The translations under genes were made by a program, and so were the position numbers. 64,000 nucleotides of DNA. It comes from Bacteroides sp. ET71. GTDB lineage: Bacteria > Bacteroidota > Bacteroidia > Bacteroidales > Bacteroidaceae. A model generated the notes under the pieces. It was not told where the DNA came from. It did not search any database and saw only the letters and a program-made list of their open reading frames with translations. This document shows, piece by piece, positions 1-8,004 of this stretch. Numbering within the stretch: position 1 is the first letter of the stretch; each line of letters opens with the position of its first letter. The stretch spans positions 1 through 64,000 of the forward strand of contig NZ_JAMBLS010000018.1 of assembly GCF_023336905.1 (NCBI RefSeq). Reading direction: 5' to 3'.

Positions 1-111
1 TAGTCGAAGAATCTCCCGGCGTGCTTGGGAAGTATGGGTGAGATGTTTCGACTGCGCCCTTCGGGCTCCGCTCAACATGACAGGAAGGTCGAGTATTCAT
101 TCCTTATCCGT
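1..111. repeat. REP-like intergenic element, copy 1
   Basis: This non-coding stretch lies downstream of the minus-strand transglycosylase gene. It contains TAGTCGAAGAATCTC at the window edge and, further on, TTTCGACTGCGC and CTCAACATGACAG, which form an imperfect inverted repeat with the first part. The same word pair (a gtagtcgaagaatctc-like half and a gacagaatgag-like half) recurs near 44111-44193 and 49893-50045, so I read it as a dispersed palindromic element. A short run of TTCATTC repeats follows at about 112-142. The element may continue to the left of the window. Confidence 0.5.
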
Positions 112-146
112 CGTTCTTCGTTCTTCATTCTTCATTCTTCATTAAT

Positions 147-1127
147 TTAGTCTACCGTCCATGCCCGGTTGTGTGCCTGTGTCTTCTGCGGGTCGTAGTG
201 CATGCCGGCCTGGGTGGGGAGTTTCAAGACATAGGTGCGTTCGCTTTTGTTCTGGAGGAAGGTGTCGCGCAGCCAGGGGTTGGCGTCTTTCAGTTGGGCG
301 TAGGTGATGCCTTTGCCGCGGGCGTAGGAGGCCAGGTCGGCGATGCCTGTGGTGACGGTGTCTGTGGTGCAGGGGATGGGGGGATAGAGGTCGGAGTGTT
401 TCAGCAGGAAGCCGTATTGTTGCGGGTGGGTGAGTACGGCCTTGGCGGCGAGGAGACGGAACATGTAGCGGGTGGTCTCTTCGACGAGCCAGAGGTCGAC
501 GGCGCGCTGGACGCCTTGTTTCTGGAGCTGTTGGGTGATGCGCCCTTGTCCGGCGTTGTACGAGGCGGCCACGCAGAGCCAGCTTCCATACTTGGCGTAG
601 GCTTCGCGCAGGTAGGCGCAGGCGGCGCGGGTGCTTTTTTCGATGTGGTAGCGTTCGTCGATGTTGTCGTTCACCTCCAGCCCGTAGTCGCGTCCCGTGC
701 CTTTCATGAACTGCCACATGCCGGCGGCTCCGGCCCCGGAGCGTGCCAGGGGGTTGAGACTGCTTTCGATGACGGCCAGGTATTTCAGGTCGTCGGGCAG
801 GCCTTCTTCGCGCAGGATGGGCTCGATGAGGGGGAAGTAACGGTTGGCGCGCTTGAGGGTGAGCATGGTGGAGGAGTGCATGTAGGTGAAAGCCATCAGT
901 TCGCGGTCCAGCCGCTCGCGCAGGTCGTAGCGGTCGAGGGCGATGGTTTCGTCGGCAAAGCTTATGCTCTGCGGCACCGAGGGCGGGGCGGTGAGCGAGG
1001 GGACTTCCGAACGGACGGAGTCGCGCTCGGGGTTGAAGGTGGCGTGGCCTACCAGCAGCGGCAGGCTGATGCCCGTGCACAGGGCGGCGCAGGCGGTGAG
1101 GAGGGTGAGTTTCAGAGGTCGTTTCAT
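147..1127 (-). CDS. Lytic transglycosylase, MltD-like (SLT domain)
   Basis: Murein lytic transglycosylase of the SLT/GEWL fold, which cleaves the MurNAc-GlcNAc bond in the periplasm. The 326-residue product begins with basic residues and a hydrophobic segment (LTLLTACAALCTGISLPLL), so it is exported or membrane-anchored. The SLT domain spans about residues 105-235: YLAVIESSLNP carries the catalytic Glu, followed by GAAGMWQFMKGTGRDYGL and ASYNAGQGRI, all standard family motifs. Unlike E. coli MltD, no LysM repeats follow; the C-terminal region (about 240-326) is a short module of LysM-like length (ITYAQLKDANPWLRD), which may be a degenerate one. It stands alone, with the SDR gene upstream on the same strand across a 228-base spacer. 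Confidence 0.9.
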   Translation of the reverse strand: MKRPLKLTLLTACAALCTGISLPLLVGHATFNPERDSVRSEVPSLTAPPSVPQSISFADETIALDRYDLRERLDRELMAFTYMHSSTMLTLKRANRYFPLIEPILREEGLPDDLKYLAVIESSLNPLARSGAGAAGMWQFMKGTGRDYGLEVNDNIDERYHIEKSTRAACAYLREAYAKYGSWLCVAASYNAGQGRITQQLQKQGVQRAVDLWLVEETTRYMFRLLAAKAVLTHPQQYGFLLKHSDLYPPIPCTTDTVTTGIADLASYARGKGITYAQLKDANPWLRDTFLQNKSERTYVLKLPTQAGMHYDPQKTQAHNRAWTVD

Positions 1128-1217
1128 TGTCTTTCGTTTTGTATATAGTTTTTATTTATCTGTCTGTCTCATGGCCGAAAGGGCTTATATGCCTCCAGGA
1201 TGCCTCGTGGCGGGGGT

Positions 1218-1284
1218 GGAGATGAGTATAATACTCATCCGGGATGACTATAATACTCATCCCCGAACGATATAATACTGTTTT
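1218..1284. repeat. Three tandem palindromes with GTATAATAC-like core
   Basis: Three adjacent palindromic units lie between the SDR and transglycosylase genes. GATGAGTATAATACTCATC at 1221-1239 is a perfect palindrome apart from its central base; GGATGACTATAATACTCATCC at 1242-1262 (with one broken pair) and a degenerate GAACGATATAATACTGTTTT at 1265-1284 follow directly. The same unit recurs at 29779-29826. Function unknown; possible roles are RNA hairpins at transcript ends or a protein-binding array. Confidence 0.7.
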
Positions 1285-1355
1285 GCCTTTCCCTTGGGAG
1301 CTTTCTGGCTACTCTCTGGGTTTGTATAGATTTTTCCATTAGGAAGATTCCCGTT

Positions 1356-2099
1356 TCAGTTCCTGACAGGCATTCGTTCCCATACCCACCGGGGAATGAG
1401 CCTCCAAAGGAATACCAACAAACGGTAGCGCCCGTCGATGACGCAGACCCGCTCCCGTCGCCCCAGTGCCCGGACGATGCGGGCGGCCACCCGCGCAGGG
1501 TTCATCAGCATGGGATAACGCTTGTCACCCCGCAGCAGGTCGGTGTCTACGAAGCCCGGCCGTATGTCCGTGAAACAGATGGCCAGCCGTTGCATCCGCG
1601 CCAGTTGGGCCAGGGCGTCGATGTACGTGTTCTGGAAGCGTTTCGTGGCGGAATAGGCCGGTGCCGCGCCCAACCCTTTCGTACCCGCGATGGAGCTGAT
1701 GACGCCGATGTGCCCGCCCCCGCGCCGCCGGAAATAGTCGTAAGCCGCGTCCACCATGCGGATGAAACCGTCGACGTTGGTCTGCGCCGTGCCCAGCTCT
1801 ACGTCGGCCTGCAACGTCGGGTTCTGTCTCCCGATGCCCGCGCAGAGCAGGAATACGTCCATCCCTCCCAACTCTTCCACCAAGCCGTGCAGTTGCTCCG
1901 GGGCATCCTCGCGGGTGACGTCCATCTGCCGATGCTTCACCCGGGCGGGAGCCAAGGCTTCTATCTCCCTCAACCTCTCCACCCGCCGGCCTGCCACACC
2001 CACGTGCCACCCCTGCCGGAGCAACTCCATGGCCACCTCGCGTCCGATGCCCGACGTGGCCCCTACGATGACGATTCGTCTCCTTTCCATTCGTTCCAT
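1356..2099 (-). CDS. SDR family NAD(P)-dependent oxidoreductase
   Basis: Short-chain dehydrogenase/reductase with a Rossmann fold. The cofactor loop GATSGIG is at the N-terminus, the NxxG-equivalent segment reads LLCAGIG, and the active site consists of ISSIAG and YSATK (Tyr-x-x-x-Lys). The substrate is not evident. The C-terminus after about residue 225 is hydrophobic and basic (YRLLVFLWRLIPRWVWERM), possibly membrane-associated. An open frame extends to 2138, but a TACCTTTG promoter element at 2125-2132 puts the transcription start near 2118, which argues for a start at 2099 (MERMERRR) or 2090 (MERRRIVIVG). It is divergent from the MaoC gene. Confidence 0.88.
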   Translation of the reverse strand: MERMERRRIVIVGATSGIGREVAMELLRQGWHVGVAGRRVERLREIEALAPARVKHRQMDVTREDAPEQLHGLVEELGGMDVFLLCAGIGRQNPTLQADVELGTAQTNVDGFIRMVDAAYDYFRRRGGGHIGVISSIAGTKGLGAAPAYSATKRFQNTYIDALAQLARMQRLAICFTDIRPGFVDTDLLRGDKRYPMLMNPARVAARIVRALGRRERVCVIDGRYRLLVFLWRLIPRWVWERMPVRN

Positions 2100-2124
2100 T
2101 ATCCCATTTGGCTTCATTCGTGGG

Positions 2125-2132
2125 CAAAGGTA
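2125..2132 (-). promoter_or_regulatory. Bacteroides -7 element for the SDR gene
   Basis: TACCTTTG on the minus strand matches the Bacteroidetes -7 consensus TAnnTTTG, about 26 bases before the preferred SDR start. No convincing -33 TTTG is seen at the right spacing. Confidence 0.5.
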
Positions 2133-2163
2133 CATCATTTCCCCATAAAATACGCAGCAAAAC

Positions 2164-2194
2164 TTTGCATTTGTCAGAATATGAAGTATATTTG
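2164..2194 (+). promoter_or_regulatory. Canonical Bacteroides promoter for the MaoC gene
   Basis: TTTG at 2164-2167, 19 bases, then TATATTTG at 2187-2194. This is an exact fit to the -33/-7 consensus of the Bacteroidetes primary sigma factor. Transcription should begin near 2201, leaving an untranslated leader of about 67 bases. Confidence 0.8.
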
Positions 2195-2267
2195 TTTCCG
2201 TTTTTCACCCGCCAGCGGGTGAGGACCAATCATAAGCATCATAATCACTAAAAACCTGCAGAGAAGA

Positions 2268-2735
2268 ATGGAAAAAGTAATTGTCAATTCGTATGAAGAT
2301 TTTGAAAAACTGGTAGGCCAGCAGATAGGCATCTCCGACTACGTAGAAATAACGCAGGAACGCATCAACCTCTTCGCCGATGCCACCTCCGACCACCAGT
2401 GGATACACGTCGACGTAGAACGCGCCCGGGCCGAAAGCCCCTTCAAAAGCACCATCGTGCACGGCTACCTGACCCTCTCCATGCTGCCTTATCTTTGGAA
2501 CCAAATCATCGAAGTGAACAACCTGAAGATGATGATTAACTACGGCATGGAGAAGATGCGTTTCGGTCAAGCCGTCCTGTCCGGCCAGCGCATACGCCTG
2601 AACGCCCAACTGCAATCGTTGGCCAACCTGCGCGGCGTGGCCAAAGCCGAAATCAAATTCTCCATCGACATCGAAGGCGAACGCAAGAAAGCCCTCGAAG
2701 GCGTGGCCGTATTCCTCTACTATTTCAACAACTGA
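2268..2735 (+). CDS. MaoC family dehydratase
   Basis: Single hot-dog-fold protein of 155 residues, the usual length for (R)-specific enoyl-CoA hydratases and related MaoC proteins. The hydratase signature is clear: FADATSDHQWIHVDVERA holds the catalytic Asp/His pair, followed by the helix FKSTIVHGYLTLSMLPYLW. It probably hydrates or dehydrates an acyl-CoA in the cytoplasm; the acyl chain cannot be told. It stands alone behind a canonical promoter. Its TGA stop (2733-2735) directly abuts the reverse-complement stop of the convergent YgbA-type gene, with no spacer. Confidence 0.92.
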   Translation: MEKVIVNSYEDFEKLVGQQIGISDYVEITQERINLFADATSDHQWIHVDVERARAESPFKSTIVHGYLTLSMLPYLWNQIIEVNNLKMMINYGMEKMRFGQAVLSGQRIRLNAQLQSLANLRGVAKAEIKFSIDIEGERKKALEGVAVFLYYFNN

Positions 2736-3041
2736 TTAGCGGGCAAAGAACTCCCGCCACACATGGCACACGGCTGCCACCGGATGGTACCACAACATGC
2801 GGGGACCGGCATAGCGCATCACACGGCGCATCCGTTCCCGCATGTCCCGTCTATAACAATGCACCGGGCAGACACGGCACGTACCCTTCCGCTCCCCGAA
2901 CGGGCAATGCTCCAGACGCAGCCGTGCATATTCCAACAACTCCCGGCACTCGGCACACAAAACCTCGTTCCCCTCTTTGCGGCGGCAATAGAGGCGGACC
3001 ATCTGTTCTACAATACGTTTCTCCTGTGCAATGCGTGACAT
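2736..3041 (-). CDS. YgbA-family ('nitrous oxide-stimulated promoter') cysteine-rich protein
   Basis: A 101-residue protein matching, as I recall the family, the YgbA/NO-stimulated-promoter group (PF11756). It is rich in cysteine: YCRRKEGN, LCAECRELL, EHCPFGERKGTCRVCPVHCY. The C-x-x-C-type spacing suggests a metal or Fe-S site. The second half is basic (RRDMRERMRRVMRYAGPRM), and the invariant-looking end MLWYHPVAAVCHVWRE fits the family. In enterobacteria relatives are induced by nitric oxide; the biochemical role is unknown. Divergent from the M48 lipoprotein gene and convergent with the MaoC gene. Confidence 0.82.
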   Translation of the reverse strand: MSRIAQEKRIVEQMVRLYCRRKEGNEVLCAECRELLEYARLRLEHCPFGERKGTCRVCPVHCYRRDMRERMRRVMRYAGPRMLWYHPVAAVCHVWREFFAR

Positions 3042-3071
3042 AGCTCTTTCCTCCCATAACGCTTATCCCCG

Positions 3072-3131
3072 CAAAGGTAAAAGATTTCCGCCCATCCTCC
3101 CAACCAACCTGCGGCTTTTTTCTTACCTTTG
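3072..3131. promoter_or_regulatory. Divergent promoter region between the YgbA-type and M48 genes
   Basis: The minus strand carries TACCTTTG (plus coordinates 3072-3079) 31 bases before the YgbA-type start. The plus strand carries TACCTTTG at 3124-3131 for the M48 gene. The plus-strand element places transcription start near 3138, so an upstream in-frame start at 3031 cannot be used. Confidence 0.6.
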
Positions 3132-3156
3132 CCCCGTAATGTTAACGTTTAGCCCT

Positions 3157-3945
3157 ATGATAAAGATACTGCTTCTCATCATACTCTTAGCCTTTTTCCT
3201 CTCCTCCTGCGGTGTAGTCCCCCTCACAGGGCGTCGCCAGATACTTTTGGTCTCCGACCAGGAAGTCCTCTCATCCAGCCTGACACAGTATAAGGATTAC
3301 ATAAAGGCAGCTCCCAAATCCTCTTCTGCCGCGTGGTCTGCCATGGTGACGCGGGTAGGGAAGAACATGGCTGCTGCCACCACACGCTACCTGCGCCAGA
3401 ACGGCCTGTCAGGCGAGATAAAAAACTTCTCTTGGGAATTCAATCTGGTAAAAGACGACCAGGTAAACGCTTTCTGCATGCCCGGGGGCAAGATTGTGGT
3501 ATATGAGGGATTGATGAAGATAATATCCTCGGACGATGAATTGGCTGTGGTATTAGGGCACGAAGTGGCACATGCCGTGGCCAAGCACAGCAACGAACGC
3601 ATGAGCCAGCAAATGCTGACACAATATGGCGCACAAATCCTCAACCATTCTTTATCCGAGAAAAACATAGCTGTACAAAAACTGGCAGGAATCGTATATG
3701 GTGTCGGTACCCAGGTAGGAGTAATGCTGCCTTTCTCGCGCAAGCACGAGTCAGAAGCCGATTACATGGGACTTATCCTGATGAAGATGGCCGGTTATAA
3801 TCCCGATGTGGCCGTAGCCTTCTGGCAAAAGATGGCCTCCGGCAGTACAGGAGCTGCCCCAGCTTTGTTGAGCACACATCCCAGTGATGCCCAGCGCATT
3901 CGTGACATCCGGAAAGCATTGCCGGAGATTAAGGCCAAATACTAA
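3157..3945 (+). CDS. M48 family metalloprotease, lipoprotein
   Basis: Zinc metallopeptidase of the M48/Oma1/BepA-like group, probably an envelope quality-control protease in the periplasm. The start at 3157 gives MIKILLLIILLAFFLSSCG, a lipoprotein signal with lipobox LSSC; longer starts at 3031 or 3139 would precede or overlap the predicted transcription start. The zinc motif HEVAHA follows VVLGHE, and the third ligand lies in the downstream ESEADYMGLILM segment, as in the family. NAFCMPGGKIVVYEGL is the conserved strand before the active site. The end THPSDAQRIRDI is also typical. Its stop overlaps the stop of the convergent pseudouridine synthase gene by four bases (CTAA). Confidence 0.93.
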   Translation: MIKILLLIILLAFFLSSCGVVPLTGRRQILLVSDQEVLSSSLTQYKDYIKAAPKSSSAAWSAMVTRVGKNMAAATTRYLRQNGLSGEIKNFSWEFNLVKDDQVNAFCMPGGKIVVYEGLMKIISSDDELAVVLGHEVAHAVAKHSNERMSQQMLTQYGAQILNHSLSEKNIAVQKLAGIVYGVGTQVGVMLPFSRKHESEADYMGLILMKMAGYNPDVAVAFWQKMASGSTGAAPALLSTHPSDAQRIRDIRKALPEIKAKY

Positions 3946-5555
3946 AACTCTTTCTTTGCACAGAAATGCATGAGCTGTCCCGTCGATGGATGGGTAAACT
4001 CCAGCATGTCGGCATGCAGGTAAAGCCTGTCCGCCCGTTGGCCATAGAGAGCGTCGCCAACAATGGGGCAATGCAATCCCAGGGGATGGGCGGCGTGCAC
4101 GCGCAATTGGTGCGTACGTCCCGTTAAAGGATAAAAAGCAATAAGAGTACGCCCGTCTGTCCGTCGTTCCAATACTTGGTAGTCTGTCACGGCAGCTTTA
4201 CCCGATTGCTGATTGACCATTTGGCGTGGCCGGTCGTACCAGTCGGGACTCAGAGGCAAATCGATACGTCCGGAATCCGACGTTACTACTCCATCCAGCA
4301 GGGCAATGTATCGTTTGCGGATGAGACGTTGTTCAAATTGGGTTTGCAGGTGCTGATGTGCTTCCTTTGTTTTTGCCAGAAGCAACAGTCCCGAAGTATC
4401 CATGTCCAGACGGTGGACTATCAGCGGCTCTTCCGTTTGGGGGAAACGCGCCCTCATCAGGCTGTAAACCGAATCTATCTCTTTTTTGCCGGGCACAGAA
4501 AGCATTCCTGCCGGTTTATCGATTACTATTATAGCATTGTCTTCATAGATGATGCGCAGTGTTTCTTCTTTTCGCCCTTTTTGTGCCAAAGGATTTGGCT
4601 CTACATCTAACCCTTGCAGCATGTGGTGCAGGATGGGGCCACACTTGCCTGTGCACGATGGATAGAAATTTCCCTGTTTCCTTATTTCAGTTTGCGGGGA
4701 AGCTCCCCACCAGAATTCGGCCATGGCTATTGGTTTCCAACCGTTCAGATAAGCATATTGCAGTAATTTGGGGGCTGCACATTCTCCAGCACCGGCCGGT
4801 GGCACTCGTTGTACTGTGTCTGCAAATATCTCGCACAGATCTTTTGTCTCGCCGCGGTGGTTTAGTAACCGGAATTGGGCAAAAAGCCGCTGTTGCAGGT
4901 CTGCGGAGCGTGTTTTTCGTTCGTGTTTCAAGGCTTGCAGATGCATTTCGTAGGCATTTACGGCTTGTAGAACTGTATTAATGCGTTCTTTCCAACGTCT
5001 TTCCAAACGTTTATATTCGGCTTTTTGATATTGGCTTTCGTGGATAAGTTGCTCACCTTCAGCTTGCGTAAAATGGGGAGAACGTCGTCTTTCCTCTCGA
5101 CGTGCTTTGGCATCCTTCATTTTGCGGCGTTCCGTATTCAATTCCTGTGTGGCTTCTTTCTCTAAAGTATGTAGTTCTTGCTGTTGCAGTCGATAGGCAT
5201 CGTTTTCTTCCAGTTCTTTGATACGGGTATTGAGTAGAGATATTGCTGCCTCTTCTTGCTTGAAAAAGCCATTGGGTTGAAGCAGGTCATACACTGGTGG
5301 TACAAAAAAGGGATATCGGTTGCTGCCGACTAAAATGCCTGAGAAGGCAGCCAGATACCCTAATTCTCCGGCGTTGGTTTGTATGACAAGTACGCCAAAC
5401 ATTTTGCCTTCGTTCCATTCCGGATGTTTACGCAAATACTGTTGTACTTCTTCCGCTGCCCGTATGCATAGCGGATGGGGTGTGTAACAAAAAGGGTAGG
5501 TGAATTGTGTTGGTAAGGGAATATCAGCGATGGATGAACAGAATTTGTGAAACAT
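3942..5555 (-). CDS. RluA-family pseudouridine synthase, long Bacteroidetes form
   Basis: RNA pseudouridine synthase of 537 residues. The catalytic domain is in the C-terminal 230 residues: IIYEDNAIIVIDKPAGMLSVPGK, then HRLDMDTSGLLLLAK with the catalytic Asp, and GRTHQLRVHAAH near the end. Ahead of it lies about 300 residues not found in E. coli RluA: a compact segment (1-100, YPFCYTPHPLCIRAAEEV) and a charged, probably coiled-coil region (about 105-235, KDAKARREERRRSPHF), then a Cys-containing linker ending YPSCTGKCGPILHHMLQG. This architecture is common in Bacteroidetes; the RNA target is unknown. A TATTTTTG promoter element (5579-5586, minus) lies 24 bases upstream. Confidence 0.88.
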   Translation of the reverse strand: MFHKFCSSIADIPLPTQFTYPFCYTPHPLCIRAAEEVQQYLRKHPEWNEGKMFGVLVIQTNAGELGYLAAFSGILVGSNRYPFFVPPVYDLLQPNGFFKQEEAAISLLNTRIKELEENDAYRLQQQELHTLEKEATQELNTERRKMKDAKARREERRRSPHFTQAEGEQLIHESQYQKAEYKRLERRWKERINTVLQAVNAYEMHLQALKHERKTRSADLQQRLFAQFRLLNHRGETKDLCEIFADTVQRVPPAGAGECAAPKLLQYAYLNGWKPIAMAEFWWGASPQTEIRKQGNFYPSCTGKCGPILHHMLQGLDVEPNPLAQKGRKEETLRIIYEDNAIIVIDKPAGMLSVPGKKEIDSVYSLMRARFPQTEEPLIVHRLDMDTSGLLLLAKTKEAHQHLQTQFEQRLIRKRYIALLDGVVTSDSGRIDLPLSPDWYDRPRQMVNQQSGKAAVTDYQVLERRTDGRTLIAFYPLTGRTHQLRVHAAHPLGLHCPIVGDALYGQRADRLYLHADMLEFTHPSTGQLMHFCAKKEF

Positions 5556-6246
5556 GGTGTATCAAAATATGTAGTTTGCAAAAATACAAATCATCCGGAA
5601 GAAAGCAAGCTTAAGCGGTTGTGATTTTTTTCTGCGGATGGTTCTTTTTTCTCTTTGCTACAAGCCGGAAACGGTTTTCATGCCATTCTTCGATGTTTCT
5701 ATTCCGTACCTCGTTCGTATCTATATGGATTATTCAGTATATCTCCGAACATTGGATAAACCGAATATCAATGATTTTAGTAGTTATATCAGTTTATGAA
5801 CTACTGTACTTCATATATCGAACTACTGTACTTCATATATCGAACTACTGTACTTCATATATCGAACTACTGTACTTCATATACCGAACTACTGTACTTC
5901 ACGGCGTCAGGTTACACAGAAAGCCCGGACAAAATAGGTTGGGCATAAAATCAAAACAGCTTCTTGTAGAGGCCGGATGATGTAATAATGATGTAGCGGT
6001 GGTTATGGGCAAATGATGGATATATGAGGAGGGTAATCATCCTTTGATGATTTTCTTGCCAATGTGTCAGGGGTTACATCCCAAAGTATAGGCAAGTACT
6101 TTTGTCTTTCATGCTGCCATCTCTTTGGAGGCAAGGGTAATGTAGAAGTTAAAGCGAAACTTTCTTGAATATGATTTATATGCTGGCATGTCCGGCAGCG
6201 GACAGCTTGACGGTGGCGGGCAGATACATGCCCGCCTACCATTCTA
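5556..6246. other. 691-base non-coding spacer
   Basis: It holds the promoter of the pseudouridine synthase (TATTTTTG, minus strand, 5579-5586), the 22-base tandem array at 5799-5901, and a hairpin close to the stop of the small minus-strand gene (GGCGGGCA 6215-6222 with TGCCCGCC 6229-6236, no U-tract). Open frames in it are produced by the repeat or lack family features, and I see no convincing gene. Confidence 0.6.
5799..5901. repeat. Tandem array, 22-base quasi-palindromic unit, 4.7 copies
   Basis: Copies start at 5799, 5821, 5843, 5865 and 5887 with no spacer between them. The unit core is GAACTACTGTACTTC, which pairs with its own reverse complement at 12 of 15 positions, flanked by ATAT on both sides. 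Copies 1-3 are identical; copy 4 has one change (TACC for TATC) and copy 5 is cut short. The near identity suggests recent expansion or ongoing homogenisation. Confidence 0.85.
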
Positions 6247-6432
6247 CTAACGATTTTCTTCCTCTTCTTCTTCTTCGATAAAATCAGCATCATCGGGATG
6301 AGGGGGAAGCACAGGTTCCGGCTGTTGTGTAGCAGTCTTCTTCATTTTTTTACCGTGTTTACGTTCCCATTCCCAAGCCGCTTTGCGTGCCTGGTAATCT
6401 TCATACTGTTTTTCCAGATAGTTGTCTGCCAT
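6247..6432 (-). CDS. Small hypothetical protein, acidic tail
   Basis: A 61-residue protein starting MADNYLEKQYEDYQARKAAW. I do not recognise a defined domain, but this N-terminus resembles a small conserved protein seen in Bacteroidales. The middle is basic (ERKHGKKMKKTA), then comes a proline stretch and a strongly acidic tail (IEEEEEEEN). A longer frame to 6504 exists, but that start would overlap the upstream lipoprotein gene and adds residues unlike the rest. It lies 34 bases downstream of the glycine-zipper lipoprotein and is probably cotranscribed. Confidence 0.6.
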   Translation of the reverse strand: MADNYLEKQYEDYQARKAAWEWERKHGKKMKKTATQQPEPVLPPHPDDADFIEEEEEEENR

Positions 6433-6466
6433 AATCTGTATGTATTTAAGGGTTAAACGAAAGTAT

Positions 6467-7144
6467 TCAGCGTTGAGTAGCGATGGTAAACTCTTGCCAA
6501 TCATATTGTCGCCCGATATCGTCGGCCACGGCTACACGTAGAATGAGTTTCCCGCTTTTTATCCGTTTTCCGGCTGTGACTGTGGCGGTATATTTCACTC
6601 CATTGTGAGGTTTGATTTCTTCTACCAAGATGGAGGGAGAAATGTGAATGTGCTTCATTCCCGTGGTTTCTTCTACTATTGGTACGATATTGATGGCCGG
6701 AAGTGAACCTTCGTTTATGATTTCGAATATCACTTTGCTGTGTTCACCTGACCGAATGACATGGTCGCGGTCATCGTCAATGAAACGTATTTTTTGTATT
6801 CGTAACTGTTCTATATTCGAGGAGTGTGAGTAGATTTCTTCTTCGTTTGGTTCTGTGGACATATTTCCTTCTTGAGCTTTGTTGCGTGAGACAGCATTGC
6901 CGATGACAGCACCGGCCACTGTTCCTACGATAGATCCGATGGCCGATCCACGGTAGCCTCCATGCCAGCCATGTCGGTTTTCACCTATCAATCCACCCAT
7001 TGCGCCGCCAATGTTTCCACCAATGGCTGCCCCTGCTAAAGTTGCACCGGGGTCTCCACTCGTTATGTTCCGGCTAGTTCCGCATCCGCAGACTGTTACC
7101 AGGCAGACAAAGATTGTAATCCATATGAAGCTGTTATGTTTCAT
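6467..7144 (-). CDS. Glycine-zipper lipoprotein with C-terminal Ig-like domain
   Basis: A 225-residue envelope protein. The signal peptide MKHNSFIWITIFVCLVTVCGCG contains a plausible lipobox (LVTVCGC), so it is probably lipidated. Residues about 34-90 form a glycine zipper: GATLAGAAIGGNIGGAMGG, then GSAIGSIVGTVAGAVIGNAV, the pattern of YMGG/SlyB-like outer-membrane lipoproteins. After a polar linker, residues about 105-225 look like an all-beta domain (VIFEIINEGSLPAINIVPIVE, GKLILRVAVADDIGRQYDW). It probably acts in envelope structure or stress. The small acidic protein gene follows on the same strand. Confidence 0.72.
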   Translation of the reverse strand: MKHNSFIWITIFVCLVTVCGCGTSRNITSGDPGATLAGAAIGGNIGGAMGGLIGENRHGWHGGYRGSAIGSIVGTVAGAVIGNAVSRNKAQEGNMSTEPNEEEIYSHSSNIEQLRIQKIRFIDDDRDHVIRSGEHSKVIFEIINEGSLPAINIVPIVEETTGMKHIHISPSILVEEIKPHNGVKYTATVTAGKRIKSGKLILRVAVADDIGRQYDWQEFTIATQR

Positions 7145-7156
7145 GGTGATGTATAT

Positions 7157-7834
7157 TTATAATTCGTCTCGTGTGAATGCGATGGCACGGTTAATATATT
7201 CAACGAATGGATAAGTGGTACGGAACAATTCGATGGTGCGTTCAGCCAGATTGTTCGTCAAAGCAAAGTCTTTCCCTGGTGAACAGACCAGGCAATAGGT
7301 TCGGTATTTTAAATATTCGGAGAAGGCGGTGTCACGTGGATAGCCGTTGGGTACGCGTTTCAGTTTATTGTCGTTGTCCAACTGGAAGTCGGGCGCTTGG
7401 CGTAGTGCCTGTTCGAAATCTCCATCTCCGTTGCAGATATCTTCGCGAAGTGTGCGGAGTGCCTGTGGTTCCATCATGTAATGTCCTGAAGCCAACATGT
7501 TACCGGAATTATAACCGTTTTCTTCCGGCCCCACTTGGAAGTAATAGCCAGCAAATCCTGATTTCTTTCCTCCTGGGCAGATGAAAGCTCCTATGTGTGT
7601 CTTATACGGACTCTTGTCGGACGAAAAACGTGTGTCACGATAGATGCGATAAGTACAATCTTTTACCGTTAGGTCTTTGATACGTTCGTCGAAAGAGGCA
7701 ATGCCTGTGATGAGTTGCTCAGTCAGGTTGTCGAACAGGGTTTGGGCTGCGCGATATTCATCTTTATGTGCAGTGAACCATGTCCGGTTGTTGTTGCGCT
7801 CCAGTTGTTCGAGAAATTTGATGACGGTCTTCAT
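7157..7834 (-). CDS. DUF2461 domain-containing protein
   Basis: A 225-residue member of the DUF2461 (TIGR02453) family, function unknown. Family features are the N-terminal FLEQLERNNNRTWFTAHKDEY, the central YRIYRDTRFSSDKSPYKTHIGAF, and YYFQVGPEENGYNSGNMLASG. The start at 7834 (MKTVIKFLEQL) is preferred; the open frame extends to 7954, but that leader is low-complexity and runs across a TACATTTG promoter element (minus, 7878-7885). The glycine-zipper lipoprotein gene begins 12 bases downstream, so the two may be cotranscribed. Confidence 0.88.
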   Translation of the reverse strand: MKTVIKFLEQLERNNNRTWFTAHKDEYRAAQTLFDNLTEQLITGIASFDERIKDLTVKDCTYRIYRDTRFSSDKSPYKTHIGAFICPGGKKSGFAGYYFQVGPEENGYNSGNMLASGHYMMEPQALRTLREDICNGDGDFEQALRQAPDFQLDNDNKLKRVPNGYPRDTAFSEYLKYRTYCLVCSPGKDFALTNNLAERTIELFRTTYPFVEYINRAIAFTRDEL

Positions 7835-7940
7835 AAGGCTTCTTCTGTAAAATAGTAATGTATGATACCGATAAGCGCAAATGTAGGAATTATTTTGGGA
7901 AAAGGGGGCTGTGGTGCGCTTTTTTTTCGGGAGGGGTATA

Positions 7941-7977
7941 AAAAAAGGATGCACCTGAGTTTGAGTGCATCCTTTTT
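7941..7977 (-). terminator. Rho-independent terminator of the TonB receptor/beta-helix operon
   Basis: GGATGCAC (7947-7954) pairs with GTGCATCC (7965-7972) around a 10-base loop, flanked by A6 on one side and T5 on the other, so it can work on both strands. On the minus strand it lies 28 bases after the stop of the beta-helix lipoprotein gene. Confidence 0.85.
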
Positions 7978-8004
7978 ATCATAAGAATGTTATTTTAAAG
8001 AATC

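Noticed and set aside
171-1148. 325-codon plus-strand frame over the transglycosylase gene
   Set aside because: It is the antisense shadow of a gene with clear SLT motifs; the translation is Gly/Val-rich and featureless.
3031-3156. Upstream starts of the M48 gene (3031 and 3139)
   Set aside because: They precede or coincide with the predicted transcription start and would bury the lipoprotein signal.
5799-5901. CRISPR array
   Set aside because: Units are contiguous with no spacers, and no cas genes are in the window.
5621-5980. 119-codon frame over the 22-base array
   Set aside because: The frame is held open by the repeat (YIELLYFIYRTTVLH-type periodicity); no start signal and no domain.
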